From the NCBI RefSeq assembly GCF_023008545.1, contig NZ_CP095397.1:2108001-2172000 (forward strand): DNA of 64,000 nt. The letters run 5' to 3'. The notes beneath the pieces were generated by a model. The model was not told the origin of the DNA, ran no database searches, and saw only the letters and a list, made by a program, of their open reading frames with translations. How positions within the stretch are numbered: the first letter of the stretch is position 1; every line of letters begins with the position of its first letter. The position numbers were made by a program, and so were the translations under genes. The stretch is from Natribaculum luteum. Lineage in GTDB: Archaea > Halobacteriota > Halobacteria > Halobacteriales > Natrialbaceae. Below are positions 1-7,443 of the stretch, piece by piece.

Positions 1-155
1 TCCTCGGAGGACTCGATCACCTCGCTCACTTCCTGGTCTTCGGTGACCGTGTACTGATCGGCGTCTCCTTTCGGCTTCGTGAATCCACAGCTTCCACAGA
101 CCCACGTGCCGTCTTCGGCTTTCATCATCGAACCGCATTCGTCGCAGAACTCCAT
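1..155 (-). CDS. tfs: Transcription factor S (TFS), N-terminal part, runs off window start
   Basis: The first 51 residues are visible; the rest lies outside the window. They form an RPB9-type zinc ribbon with Cys4, Cys7, Cys20 and Cys23 (MEFCDECGSM, then WVCGSC). TFS stimulates RNA cleavage by archaeal RNA polymerase in backtracked complexes; the family has this N-terminal ribbon and a second TFIIS-like ribbon at the C terminus, which cannot be seen here. After the ribbon comes the acidic linker common in haloarchaeal TFS. It lies downstream of a DUF5789-type gene on the same strand, 64 bases away, possibly in one transcript. Confidence 0.85.
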   Translation of the reverse strand, partial: MEFCDECGSMMKAEDGTWVCGSCGFTKPKGDADQYTVTEDQEVSEVIESSE

Positions 156-219
156 CGTTGTCCAGGCTACGCAGTCGAGGAAACTTAAGGGACGCGTTTA
201 CCCCGCTCGACGGCGTCGA

Positions 220-477
220 CTAGCCTTCGCCTTCGGACTGGTACGGCTCGCCGACGGCCCGTCGTGGCAGGACGTTGTAGAGTTCGTCCTCGAGGTCGTC
301 TCTCGACTCGAACGAATCACCTTCGCTCCTGGCGATGGTCCCGCCGAGGTTGGCTTCACCGTCGGCGAGCAACAGCGTGACGTCGCCAAGTTCGTCCGCT
401 GCTGCCTCGCGGGAGATCGGGTACTCGAGTTCCTCGAGGACGCTGTCGACGCGACTAAGTTTGACGTCTCGACTCAT
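220..477 (-). CDS. Small conserved haloarchaeal protein (DUF5789 type)
   Basis: This 85-residue acidic protein begins MSRDVKLSRVDSVLEELEYP and ends with a conserved AVGEPYQSEGEG tail. It matches my memory of the haloarchaeal DUF5789 family, which has no established function. No cysteine pairs, membrane segment or known catalytic motif is visible. The helical N-terminal half (SRVDSVLEELEYPISREAAA) reads like a small regulatory or adaptor fold, but this is a guess. It is codirectional with the TFS gene downstream. Confidence 0.75.
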   Translation of the reverse strand: MSRDVKLSRVDSVLEELEYPISREAAADELGDVTLLLADGEANLGGTIARSEGDSFESRDDLEDELYNVLPRRAVGEPYQSEGEG

Positions 478-592
478 ACGCTACGGTTCGCGGTCAGATC
501 ACTTGTAATTCGCCGCTACTCGTCGTGACTGTTTCCGCCGAGTACATTTCGGTTCGAAATGATGATTGTGCTCTGTGACGCATACGGGCATA

Positions 593-1891
593 GTGAACCG
601 TGAGATCGTTCGACGGGTACTCGCGCCCTTTGCCGTCGATCGGCGAGTGCTCGCGCTCGCGTTCGCGCGGATGGCCGACGGCGTCGGCAACTCGTTTCTG
701 ATCGTCGTTATCCCGCTGTACGTGGCGAGTGGCGTGGTCGGTGGCGTCTCCTTTGGACTCGCGGAGTCGATGATCATCGGCGTCATCCTCTCGCTGTACG
801 GGTTCCTGAACAGCGTCTTCCAGCCGTTTACGGGGCGGTTTTCCGACAGGACGGGCAAGCGAAAGGCGTTCATCCTCGTCGGTCTCGGCGGGCTCGCCGT
901 GACGAACCTGGCTTACGTCTTTGCCGAGGCGTACCTCGAGCTCGTCGTCATCCGCGGGTTACAGGGCGTCAGCGTCGCGTTCATCGTCCCGACGTCGATC
1001 GCGCTCGTGAACGAACTCGCGACCACGACCGACCGCGGCGGGAACATGGGCGTCTACAACACGTTTCGACTGGTCGGCTTCGGTGCCGGTCCGGTCGCTG
1101 CTGGCGCGGTGGTCAACGCCGGCCCCTACGTGCTCCCGGTCGTCGACGGCGTGACGGTCAGCGGCTTCGACGCCGCGTTCTACGTCGCAGCGACGACGGC
1201 CGTGATCAGCTACGCCATGGTCACGGTTTTGATCACCGACCCGGAGGCGACGCAAGCCAGTGCGGGTGACGACCTCGCGATCGCCGTCCGCGACCGGACG
1301 GGATCGAACCTGCTCGATCCGGTGTTCACCCTCGGCGTCGCCACGCTGTTTATGGCGACCGCGATCGCGCTGTTCGCGACGATCCAGCCCCAGATCAACG
1401 CCAGACTCGAGCAGGGGGCGACGTGGTTCGGGTTGCAGTTCGCGGCGTTCGTCATCGCCCAGGTGCTCTTGCAGACGCCGATCGGGCGAGCGAGCGACCG
1501 GTACGGACGACGGCCGTTCATCGTCGTCGGCATGGTCCTCCTGATTCCGACGACGCTCGCACAGGGGTTCGTCACGACCTCCGCGGCGATGTTCGCCGCG
1601 CGCCTGGCACAGGGAGTGGCGGGAGCGATGGTGTTCGCGCCGTCGCTCGCGCTGGCAGGCGACCTTGCGGGCGAGGGCGAGTCGGGAACGAAACTGTCGG
1701 TTCTCACGATGGCCTTCGGGTTCGGCATCGCGTTCGGGCCGCTCACCTCGGGGGCGCTCGTCGGCTACGGCTTCGCGGTCCCGTTCGCGTTCGGTGCCGT
1801 TCTCGCCGTCCTCGGCTCCGTACTCGTCTACACACAGGTCGAAGAGACCCTCGACGTGGCTTCGAGCGCGCCGTCCCCCGGCGACGACTGA
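593..1891 (+). CDS. MFS transporter
   Basis: This 432-residue integral membrane protein has about twelve hydrophobic segments in two six-helix halves, the arrangement of the major facilitator superfamily. The loop after the second helix of each half carries the MFS signature: GRFSDRTGKRKAF in the N-terminal half and GRASDRYGRRPFI in the C-terminal half. It probably exports or imports a small molecule by proton or sodium coupling; the substrate cannot be inferred. I chose the GTG at 593 (NREIVRRVLAPF); a TTG at 566 in the same frame is possible but adds an atypical leader. The stop codon TGA is also the first three bases of a palindromic repeat. Confidence 0.85.
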   Translation: MNREIVRRVLAPFAVDRRVLALAFARMADGVGNSFLIVVIPLYVASGVVGGVSFGLAESMIIGVILSLYGFLNSVFQPFTGRFSDRTGKRKAFILVGLGGLAVTNLAYVFAEAYLELVVIRGLQGVSVAFIVPTSIALVNELATTTDRGGNMGVYNTFRLVGFGAGPVAAGAVVNAGPYVLPVVDGVTVSGFDAAFYVAATTAVISYAMVTVLITDPEATQASAGDDLAIAVRDRTGSNLLDPVFTLGVATLFMATAIALFATIQPQINARLEQGATWFGLQFAAFVIAQVLLQTPIGRASDRYGRRPFIVVGMVLLIPTTLAQGFVTTSAAMFAARLAQGVAGAMVFAPSLALAGDLAGEGESGTKLSVLTMAFGFGIAFGPLTSGALVGYGFAVPFAFGAVLAVLGSVLVYTQVEETLDVASSAPSPGDD

Positions 1892-1972
1892 TACGAACCG
1901 CTGTCCGTCCGTCCCGCAGCGACCACGTCCCGTCGGGCGGTCGCTGCGGAAAAGCGGGACAGCAGACCGTAT
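1889..1972 (-). repeat. 84-bp stop-codon-linked palindromic repeat, copy A
   Basis: One member of the dispersed double-stem repeat family. Read on the minus strand it starts ATACGGTCTGCTGTCCC, has an inner stem of CCGCAGCGACC paired with GGTCGCTGCGG, and ends at GTATCA, whose complement TGA is the stop codon of the MFS gene. Relative to its host gene this copy is inverted compared with the others, yet still touches the stop codon. Confidence 0.85.
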
Positions 1973-2039
1973 GGTACCAGGCGGCCGCGAGCGTGCCGTG
2001 ACGCAACGCAAAAATAGCGGATTCACGTACGGTTCGACG

Positions 2040-2540
2040 ATGACGCTCTCCGACGAGGCCAAAGAGCGACTGGCGGACGTCGTAGAACTGCAACCGACGA
2101 AAAACGCCGAACTCCAGGAACGGTGGGACATGGAAAGCGGCAGCGAGGTCCACCAGTACCTCGAGAACGAACTCGGAGAGTACTACTTTCGCGACGACAA
2201 CAGCCTGATCCGCGCGACGGCGGAGGCCGCAGACCTCGTCGACGTCGAACCCGGCGTCGAGACCGTCGACGACGAGGGCCCGCCGTCTCGCGTTCGCGTC
2301 CCGAAACTTCACGCCCAGATCGTCGACGTGCTCGCCGCCCCCGACGAGGAAAGCGAGAGCGTCGTCTCCGTCCTCCACAAGTTGCGCGACGCGTTCGACG
2401 TCGATCCGTCGACCGACGAGGTCCGTTCGGGACTCCAGAGTCTCCGCCGAAAGGGCGTCGTCGAGGTGGAGTACCGGACCGTCCCGACGTTCCGCCTCGC
2501 CGTCTCCCGCGACGACCTCGAGGTCTCTGTCTCCGAGTGA
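2040..2540 (+). CDS. Conserved haloarchaeal protein (DUF5797 type), probable winged helix
   Basis: This acidic protein of 166 residues opens MTLSDEAKERLADVVELQPT and is followed by a helical region (ELQERWDMESGSEVHQYL) and a C-terminal part with a plausible winged-helix shape (VVSVLHKLRDAFDVDPSTDE, then LQSLRRKGVVEVEYRTVPTF). I recall the family as DUF5797 of unknown function. The ATG at 2040 was chosen because the conserved N terminus begins there; the frame is open further upstream but only through the repeat. The C-terminal fold suggests DNA binding, an inference only. Confidence 0.75.
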   Translation: MTLSDEAKERLADVVELQPTKNAELQERWDMESGSEVHQYLENELGEYYFRDDNSLIRATAEAADLVDVEPGVETVDDEGPPSRVRVPKLHAQIVDVLAAPDEESESVVSVLHKLRDAFDVDPSTDEVRSGLQSLRRKGVVEVEYRTVPTFRLAVSRDDLEVSVSE

Positions 2541-2554
2541 CTCGCTAATTCGGG

Positions 2555-3589
2555 CTACAACTCGGGCCGTCGTCGCCGTCGCCGCTCCGCGAGCAGCGTC
2601 CGACACCGTTTTCCCGGCCCGCCCTCGATCGGCCAGCCACGCTGTCGCCAGGCCGGCGGCTCGGGTTCGAACGACGGACACGACCCCGAACACTCCGCGG
2701 CCGTCTGACACCGCCCCGTGGCCGCACAGAACGGGAGGAACTGGTCCCGACTGCGGAGTTCGAACCATCGACAGTCCGGGCGCATCGTGTCGACGAACGA
2801 CCGAAAGCCGCGTTCGTAGGCCCGTTCTGCGATCTCGAGTCGCGTCGTCGCCTTCCCGTCGGGGTCGACGTACTCGAAGCGGGCGGCCGAGTCGTCGCGT
2901 TCGCCACCGGACGGCCGCTCGAGGATTCGCGTTCCCGGTTTCTCGACCGCGAGCGCCCGGGGATACCACGCCACGTCGGCCTCGAGCGTCTCCGGGTCGA
3001 GCGCCACGATGCCGACCTCGACCGGGAGGTCTTCGAACAGCGCCGGTTCGACGCGCTCGCCGGTCGCGCGCGTCGCGACCCAGGCCTCGTCTGCCAGCCC
3101 CATCGCGACGTCGTACTCGAGCTGGTCGCCGAGGACGCGGGCGGCGCTGGCGTCGAGGTCGGGCTTGTTCTCGATGGCGACGATTCGACGAAGCCAGTCG
3201 GGGTAGGCCCACTTCCGGCGGATCTCGATGCGGTTGCCGTTCCGGCGCGTCTCGAGGATGCCCCGCTCGTCGGCCTCGTGGATCGACTCGCGGACGTATC
3301 GCCACGGGTAGCCGGGATCTGGGAGGACGTCGCGGTAGTAGCCCCACTCCTCGGGTGCGTGGCGGATCACGTCGAGGAGGTCGCCGTCGAGACGCTTCCG
3401 GCCGAATCGTGCCCGGTTCCGGAGGCCGTCGGGATCGCACTCGAGGACGATCGTGTCCCAGCGTCGCCGCTTCGTGCCGAGCTGGCGGGCGACGAGGATC
3501 GTCTCGTCGGTCGTCGCCTCCGGTGGCCACGTCCGTTCTGCCCACCTGCAGGTTCGGAGTTCGAAGACGAACTCGGCGTCGAACGTCAC
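2555..3589 (-). CDS. DUF5787-type protein, probable PD-(D/E)XK nuclease with a cysteine cluster
   Basis: This is a 344-residue soluble protein of a haloarchaeal family I recall as DUF5787, without described function. Residues 136-175 read IVAIENKPDL then QLEYDVAMGLADEAWVAT: Glu140-x-Lys142 in a predicted core strand followed by Gln156-x-x-Tyr159 fits motifs III and IV of RecB/Cas4-type PD-(D/E)XK nucleases. Asp144 or an upstream acid could complete the metal site. The C-terminal part carries Cys273, Cys288, Cys294, Cys300 and Cys304, with Cys14 and Cys51 near the N terminus, so an iron-sulfur or zinc site is plausible. The middle (RYVRESIHEADERGILETRR) resembles a winged helix. It converges on the upstream DUF5797-type gene with 14 bases between stops. 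Confidence 0.7.
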   Translation of the reverse strand: MTFDAEFVFELRTCRWAERTWPPEATTDETILVARQLGTKRRRWDTIVLECDPDGLRNRARFGRKRLDGDLLDVIRHAPEEWGYYRDVLPDPGYPWRYVRESIHEADERGILETRRNGNRIEIRRKWAYPDWLRRIVAIENKPDLDASAARVLGDQLEYDVAMGLADEAWVATRATGERVEPALFEDLPVEVGIVALDPETLEADVAWYPRALAVEKPGTRILERPSGGERDDSAARFEYVDPDGKATTRLEIAERAYERGFRSFVDTMRPDCRWFELRSRDQFLPFCAATGRCQTAAECSGSCPSFEPEPPAWRQRGWPIEGGPGKRCRTLLAERRRRRRPEL

Positions 3590-3634
3590 TGGGACGGCTC
3601 GAGGGCGTCCACGGAGAAAACGTTGGCTCTTTCC

Positions 3635-3718
3635 ATACGGACTACTGTCCGTTCTTCCCGCACCGACCGCGTCCCGTCGGGCGGTCGCTACGGAAAATAG
3701 GGACAGCAGACCGTATCA
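3635..3718 (-). repeat. 84-bp stop-codon-linked palindromic repeat, copy B
   Basis: On the minus strand it reads TGATACGGTCTGCTGTCCC, then an inner stem with arms GCGACCGC and GCGGTCGG, and ends GTAGTCCGTATGG. The leading TGA is the stop codon of the DUF4013 gene. The opposite end lies 45 bases beyond the start codon of the DUF5787-type gene. Confidence 0.85.
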
Positions 3719-4405
3719 GACCGACGGCGCGGCGGGGCCGGTCCCGGTCGACTCGCTTCCCTGGACCTCGGCGAATGCGAGCCCGAACATCCGGAAGATC
3801 GCGACCTGCGCGTAGAACTGGACGAACGGCACGACCAGGGCACCGACGATCGTGGCAAAGAGGATGCCGACGACGATCCAGACGACGAACGCGACGACCA
3901 GCGGCAGGAGCACCGCGATCAGGTAGTCGACGCTCAGGACGACGGGCTTGATCGCATCGACGTCGAATCCGGCACCGAGTGTCCCGCGACGGGCGTAGTT
4001 CGCGAGCGCTGCCGGAACGATGTAGTAGATAAGCAACAGCAGCGGGAGAAACGCCAGCATCGACAGAAATCCGAGGCCGGCCAGCAACCCGCCGCCGTCG
4101 CCGCCGATCGCGCCCCCGGCACCGATCAGGCCGAAGACGACGACCGAGTAGACGACGACCGGGACGATCGAGTACGCGAACGTGATCACGAACGCGACGA
4201 GTCCCGTGACGAACAACTCGCCCCAGTCGTCGAACGCTGGCGGTTCGTCCGCACCCTCGATCGACGTCTCGAGGACGCGGACGAAGTACCCCAGCAGGAA
4301 AAACAGGGGAACGAAGAGAAACGAGAAGAACCCGAGTACGCCACCGATGAGTATCCGACCGATCCAATCACCGCGAGCTGGGTACGACAATCCATCCTCT
4401 AGCAT
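3716..4405 (-). CDS. DUF4013 membrane protein
   Basis: A 229-residue protein with about five to six hydrophobic segments (for example GVLGFFSFLFVPLFFLLGYF, and LIAVLLPLVVAFVVWIVVGI). The N terminus MLEDGLSYPARGDDW-like region and the segment PPAFDDWGELFVTGL match the DUF4013 family, which occurs in archaea and some bacteria and has no known activity. I chose the ATG at 4405 because a TATA box lies 26-35 bases upstream, giving a leaderless transcript; an in-frame start seven codons earlier would lie inside that promoter spacing. Its stop TGA begins repeat copy B. Confidence 0.8.
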   Translation of the reverse strand: MLEDGLSYPARGDWIGRILIGGVLGFFSFLFVPLFFLLGYFVRVLETSIEGADEPPAFDDWGELFVTGLVAFVITFAYSIVPVVVYSVVVFGLIGAGGAIGGDGGGLLAGLGFLSMLAFLPLLLLIYYIVPAALANYARRGTLGAGFDVDAIKPVVLSVDYLIAVLLPLVVAFVVWIVVGILFATIVGALVVPFVQFYAQVAIFRMFGLAFAEVQGSESTGTGPAAPSV

Positions 4406-4430
4406 ATGACGGTGACGACACGTCACGGTA

Positions 4431-4440
4431 TTATAAAATC
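4431..4440 (-). promoter_or_regulatory. TATA box for the DUF4013 gene
   Basis: On the minus strand the sequence GATTTTATAA is centred about 30 bases before the ATG at 4405. This spacing is typical of haloarchaeal leaderless promoters and supports that start codon. Confidence 0.6.
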
Positions 4441-4515
4441 ACCTACAACGGGTCGGAGAGTGCAACCGCTCTCGCCGCAGCCGCTTTCTCCGACGACCGA
4501 CCGCTGGAGGGCGAT

Positions 4516-4953
4516 CTAGAGGTCGTCGTCCTCCTCGAGGTCGTCGAGGAACTCGTGGGCGTCCTCTAGGATCTCGCGGGGGCCGTCCTGGGTGACGGTG
4601 TTTATCGCCTGTTCGTAGTCGCGCCACTGTAGGTCGCGATGTTCGTTCGAAAGTTCCGCACTCGCCTCGTAGGATTTCGCGATAAAGAGGTGAACGGTCT
4701 TGTGGATGGTCTTGCCGTTCGCCTCGAAGACGTAGTCGTAGTCCTTGCGAAAGCCGTCGATGAGTCGAAACTGCTCGATACCTGCCTCTTCCTTTACTTC
4801 GCGGATCGCCGTCTGTTGTAGCTCTTCGTCTCCTTCGACACCGCCCTTCGGAAACTCCCAGTCGCCCGGGCGGCTCTTGAGTAGAAGATACTCGCGCCGG
4901 CCCCGCGTGTCGCGGAAGAGGATCGCGCCTGCGCTCGTAGCTTCGACTGCCAT
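4516..4953 (-). CDS. Nudix hydrolase, Ap4A hydrolase-like
   Basis: A 145-residue protein with a perfect Nudix box at residues 37-59: Gly37, Glu43, Arg51-Glu52, Glu55-Glu56 and Gly58 all in place. These residues bind the divalent metals that cleave a pyrophosphate bond. The preceding segment DWEFPKGGVE and the short length match the bis(5'-nucleosyl)-tetraphosphatase (asymmetrical) group, which removes signalling or toxic dinucleoside polyphosphates. An acidic tail (FLDDLEEDDDL) is a halophilic trait. It sits alone between the DUF4013 promoter region and the divergent uS10-like gene. The exact substrate cannot be read from sequence. Confidence 0.85.
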   Translation of the reverse strand: MAVEATSAGAILFRDTRGRREYLLLKSRPGDWEFPKGGVEGDEELQQTAIREVKEEAGIEQFRLIDGFRKDYDYVFEANGKTIHKTVHLFIAKSYEASAELSNEHRDLQWRDYEQAINTVTQDGPREILEDAHEFLDDLEEDDDL

Positions 4954-5063
4954 TACCCAAGATAACGTATGAGTAGTTAAGAGAATATCGGACCGCCGAT
5001 TCGTCGTGGGCGCGTCTCAGCAAGTTTTTACGGCGCGACCGTGGACGAGTGTACAAGCGAACC

Positions 5064-5399
5064 ATGACCTTCGTCACCCGTCTCACGCTTCAAAGCGGCG
5101 ACAGAGCCGCACTCGAGGGGATCGTCGAGGACATCAAATCGACCGCCGAGCGCAAGGGCGCGGAACTGAAAGGCCCCCACTCCAATCCACCCCAGAAACT
5201 CAGCGCACCCCAGCACCGACGGCTCCACGCCGACGACGAACGGATGTTCCCCTCGTGGAACTACACCGTCTTTACGCGAGAACTCGAGATCCACGGCCAC
5301 GACGAGTTCGCGCGCAACGCCGCCGCGCGGGAGTTTCCCGACTCGATACACGTCGAGGTCGAGATCGAACAGATCCACGGAATGGGGCGACGAAACTAA
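5064..5399 (+). CDS. uS10-like protein (uS10/mL48 family paralogue)
   Basis: This 111-residue protein has the ribosomal protein S10 fold signature: an alternating beta-alpha-beta start (FVTRLTLQSGDRAALEGIVE), the KGAELKGPHSNPPQKL loop and a C-terminal strand (SIHVEVEIEQI). It is not the genuine uS10, which in archaea sits beside the EF-1A gene and lacks the WNYTVFTRELEIHG segment. NCBI-style annotation calls such proteins uS10/mL48 family. Function unknown; it might bind RNA or the ribosome. The ATG at 5064 was preferred to one five codons upstream because the conserved sequence starts MTFVTR. It ends seven bases before repeat copy C. Confidence 0.75.
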   Translation: MTFVTRLTLQSGDRAALEGIVEDIKSTAERKGAELKGPHSNPPQKLSAPQHRRLHADDERMFPSWNYTVFTRELEIHGHDEFARNAAAREFPDSIHVEVEIEQIHGMGRRN

Positions 5400-5405
5400 G
5401 CTGTT

Positions 5406-5488
5406 TTATAACGTCTGCTGTACGTCATTTCACGAAAACCGCGAGCAGTCCGGCGGTTTTCGGAAAACAGGTACAGCAGACAGTATCA
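5406..5488 (-). repeat. 83-bp stop-codon-linked palindromic repeat, copy C
   Basis: On the minus strand it starts TGATACTGTCTGCTGTACC and carries a perfect ten-base inner stem, CGAAAACCGC with GCGGTTTTCG. The TGA is the stop codon of the TRAM protein gene. The other end lies seven bases after the stop of the uS10-like gene, so the element fills the whole gap between two convergent genes. Confidence 0.85.
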
Positions 5489-5761
5489 GGTCGTGTAGGA
5501 ACTCTCGCCGACGACCTCGCGGAACTCGCCGCGGCCGACGCCCTCCTGTGGATCGTACTCGGTCACGTGTACGAGGACGCGTTTTTCGAGGTGCTCTGCC
5601 TCGACACCTTCGACGTACAGCGTCGTGTCGCCGATCTGTGCGACGCCGGTTCCGTCGCTGTTCCGTTCGGTGACGAACACCGCGACCTCTTCGTTCACTG
5701 GGAGGTCGGGCTGGTCACTGCGGAACCGCCATCCCTTCAGGTACTTCCCGAGGAGGCTCAT
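5486..5761 (-). CDS. Small TRAM-domain-like protein coupled to NhaC
   Basis: A 91-residue protein whose central part (PVNEEVAVFVTERNSDGTGV, then AQIGDTTLYVEGV and KRVLVHVTEYD) has the spacing of a TRAM or OB-like beta barrel: an initial strand, a Gly-x-Gly turn with an alanine-aspartate pair, and a closing strand. TRAM domains bind RNA. The start codon overlaps the stop of nhaC (ATGA), so the two are translated together. What an RNA-binding-like protein does next to an antiporter is unknown. The stop codon TGA is the first triplet of repeat copy C. Confidence 0.7.
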   Translation of the reverse strand: MSLLGKYLKGWRFRSDQPDLPVNEEVAVFVTERNSDGTGVAQIGDTTLYVEGVEAEHLEKRVLVHVTEYDPQEGVGRGEFREVVGESSYTT

Positions 5762-7320
5762 ACGCGCGCCACCTCCTCGGACTGGCGGTCGATGACGTAC
5801 TCGCGACCGAAGCCGGTCAGCGCCGCGAGGAGGAACACGGCCACGAGCAGCCAGCCGTGGAAGACGTACGGGAAGACGTCTGCCGGGTTGACGACCATCG
5901 CCTCCGTGAACCACTCGTACTCGTCCGGGAGGTCGCTCATCGCGGAAAAGCCCACGAGAACGCCCCCGGACCAGGGGAAAATGTAACCGAGTGCGGACGT
6001 GTTGGCGTCCAGGATGTTCGCGCGTCGGTAGCCGTTGATGTTGAACCGCTCGCCCACTTTGGCGATGTAGGGCGCGATGGCGACCTCCGCGGCGGTGTTG
6101 ATCGTGATCGCGGCGTTGATGAGGATCGACGACCCGACCATCGTCAACTCGGCGTTGCGAACGTTCGTCGCGACGTTCTCGAGCGACCAGTCGAGTGCCG
6201 CCTGGAACGCCCCGCCGCGGATCATGATCTGGGCGGCGGCGATGATGAACAGCACGAGGATGCTCAGCGCGAAAAAGCCTTGCGCGCCGGAGTAGATGCT
6301 ACCGCCGACGCCGACGCTGAGGTCACTCGTTTCCGTGACGATTTCGATGATTGGCAGACCGGCGAGGGCGTCGGCGAGCGGTGCGTCCGCGGGGGCGCGG
6401 AAGACGACCATACTCGAGATCGGCGCGAGGCCGAGGGCGACGTTGAGCACGAACGCGACGACGATTCCCCAGGAGATCGCCTCGATGATGTGTCGCCCCG
6501 CCACTGCCGTTCCGATGACGACGGCCATCGAGAGGAGGTGAACGAGGCCGATTGGGTTGCTCTCCTCGACGAGGATCTCGGCCTGATCGCCAGTGACGTC
6601 GAGGCCGGGCATCGACGCGCTCGCGACGACGTAGGCGACCAGCGCGAGTACCGCGGCGACGACGGCGTACTTGAACCGCGAGGCGACGACACCGCCGATG
6701 TCCGAGTCTTGCGTGACCGCGCTCACGATCGTCGTGTCGCTGACGGGCGCGAGGTTGTCACCGAAGATCGCACCGGAGAGGATCGCGCCGAACAGCAAGA
6801 CGGGATTCGCGCCGAGCAGTATCCCGGCCGGGAAAAACAGGATGACGAACGCGACCGTCGTCCCGTAGCCGGTGCCGATACCGGTCGCGAGCAGTCCCGC
6901 AAGCAGGAACGTCGCGGCGGGAAACAGGGTCGCGCCGATTCCGAGCACGTCTGCGAGCCACACCAGGCCGCTGACGAAGCCTCCCGCCTGGAGGGTCGTA
7001 GAGAACATCCCCGCCCAGATCCAGGCGACGATCGCCGTCACGGCGACCGGCTGGGTCATCCCCTCGAAGATCGTACTCGCGTAGGTCGTCCAGCTCCCTT
7101 TCACGAAGAACATTCCCACGATCAATCCGATCAGCATGCCGGCGACGAGGCCGGGTTCGTCGGCGATGCGCAACAGCGCCGTCTGGAAGATCGCCCACGC
7201 GATGAAGATCAGGATCGGGAGCGCACTCATCCCACGTCCACCGTAGAACTCGATCCGTGGCTCCTCCGAACCGGTCACCTGCGTGAATTCGTCGCCGGGT
7301 CTATCGTTAGCGTTGCTCAT
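5758..7320 (-). CDS. nhaC: Na+/H+ antiporter NhaC family
   Basis: This 520-residue protein has about twelve membrane segments. Features of the NhaC/ion transporter superfamily are visible: GTGYGTTVAFVILFFPAG, the SGAIFGDNLAPVSDTT motif with the conserved Gly-Asp-Asn, and a mirrored NAAITINTAAEVAIAP segment in the second half. It probably exchanges sodium for protons (or acts on another small ion or amine) at the cytoplasmic membrane. A TATA-like AGTTATAGG on the minus strand at 7346-7354 is about 30 bases before the ATG, supporting this start. It overlaps the TRAM-like gene by four bases. Confidence 0.88.
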   Translation of the reverse strand: MSNANDRPGDEFTQVTGSEEPRIEFYGGRGMSALPILIFIAWAIFQTALLRIADEPGLVAGMLIGLIVGMFFVKGSWTTYASTIFEGMTQPVAVTAIVAWIWAGMFSTTLQAGGFVSGLVWLADVLGIGATLFPAATFLLAGLLATGIGTGYGTTVAFVILFFPAGILLGANPVLLFGAILSGAIFGDNLAPVSDTTIVSAVTQDSDIGGVVASRFKYAVVAAVLALVAYVVASASMPGLDVTGDQAEILVEESNPIGLVHLLSMAVVIGTAVAGRHIIEAISWGIVVAFVLNVALGLAPISSMVVFRAPADAPLADALAGLPIIEIVTETSDLSVGVGGSIYSGAQGFFALSILVLFIIAAAQIMIRGGAFQAALDWSLENVATNVRNAELTMVGSSILINAAITINTAAEVAIAPYIAKVGERFNINGYRRANILDANTSALGYIFPWSGGVLVGFSAMSDLPDEYEWFTEAMVVNPADVFPYVFHGWLLVAVFLLAALTGFGREYVIDRQSEEVARV

Positions 7321-7443
7321 CGTCCCTGCTACGACAATGTTCGAACCTATAACTGTATTCCCGATCCCGCCGCTTGGCCGACGTCGGGCGTCTCCAGTGC
7401 CGAAAGACGATCATTTTAGTGGTGAACGCCCCACTATGCGGGC

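Noticed and set aside
5857-7419. A plus-strand open frame of 520 codons opposite nhaC
   Set aside because: It mirrors nhaC exactly in length, is Arg/Asp-rich and has no recognisable domain.
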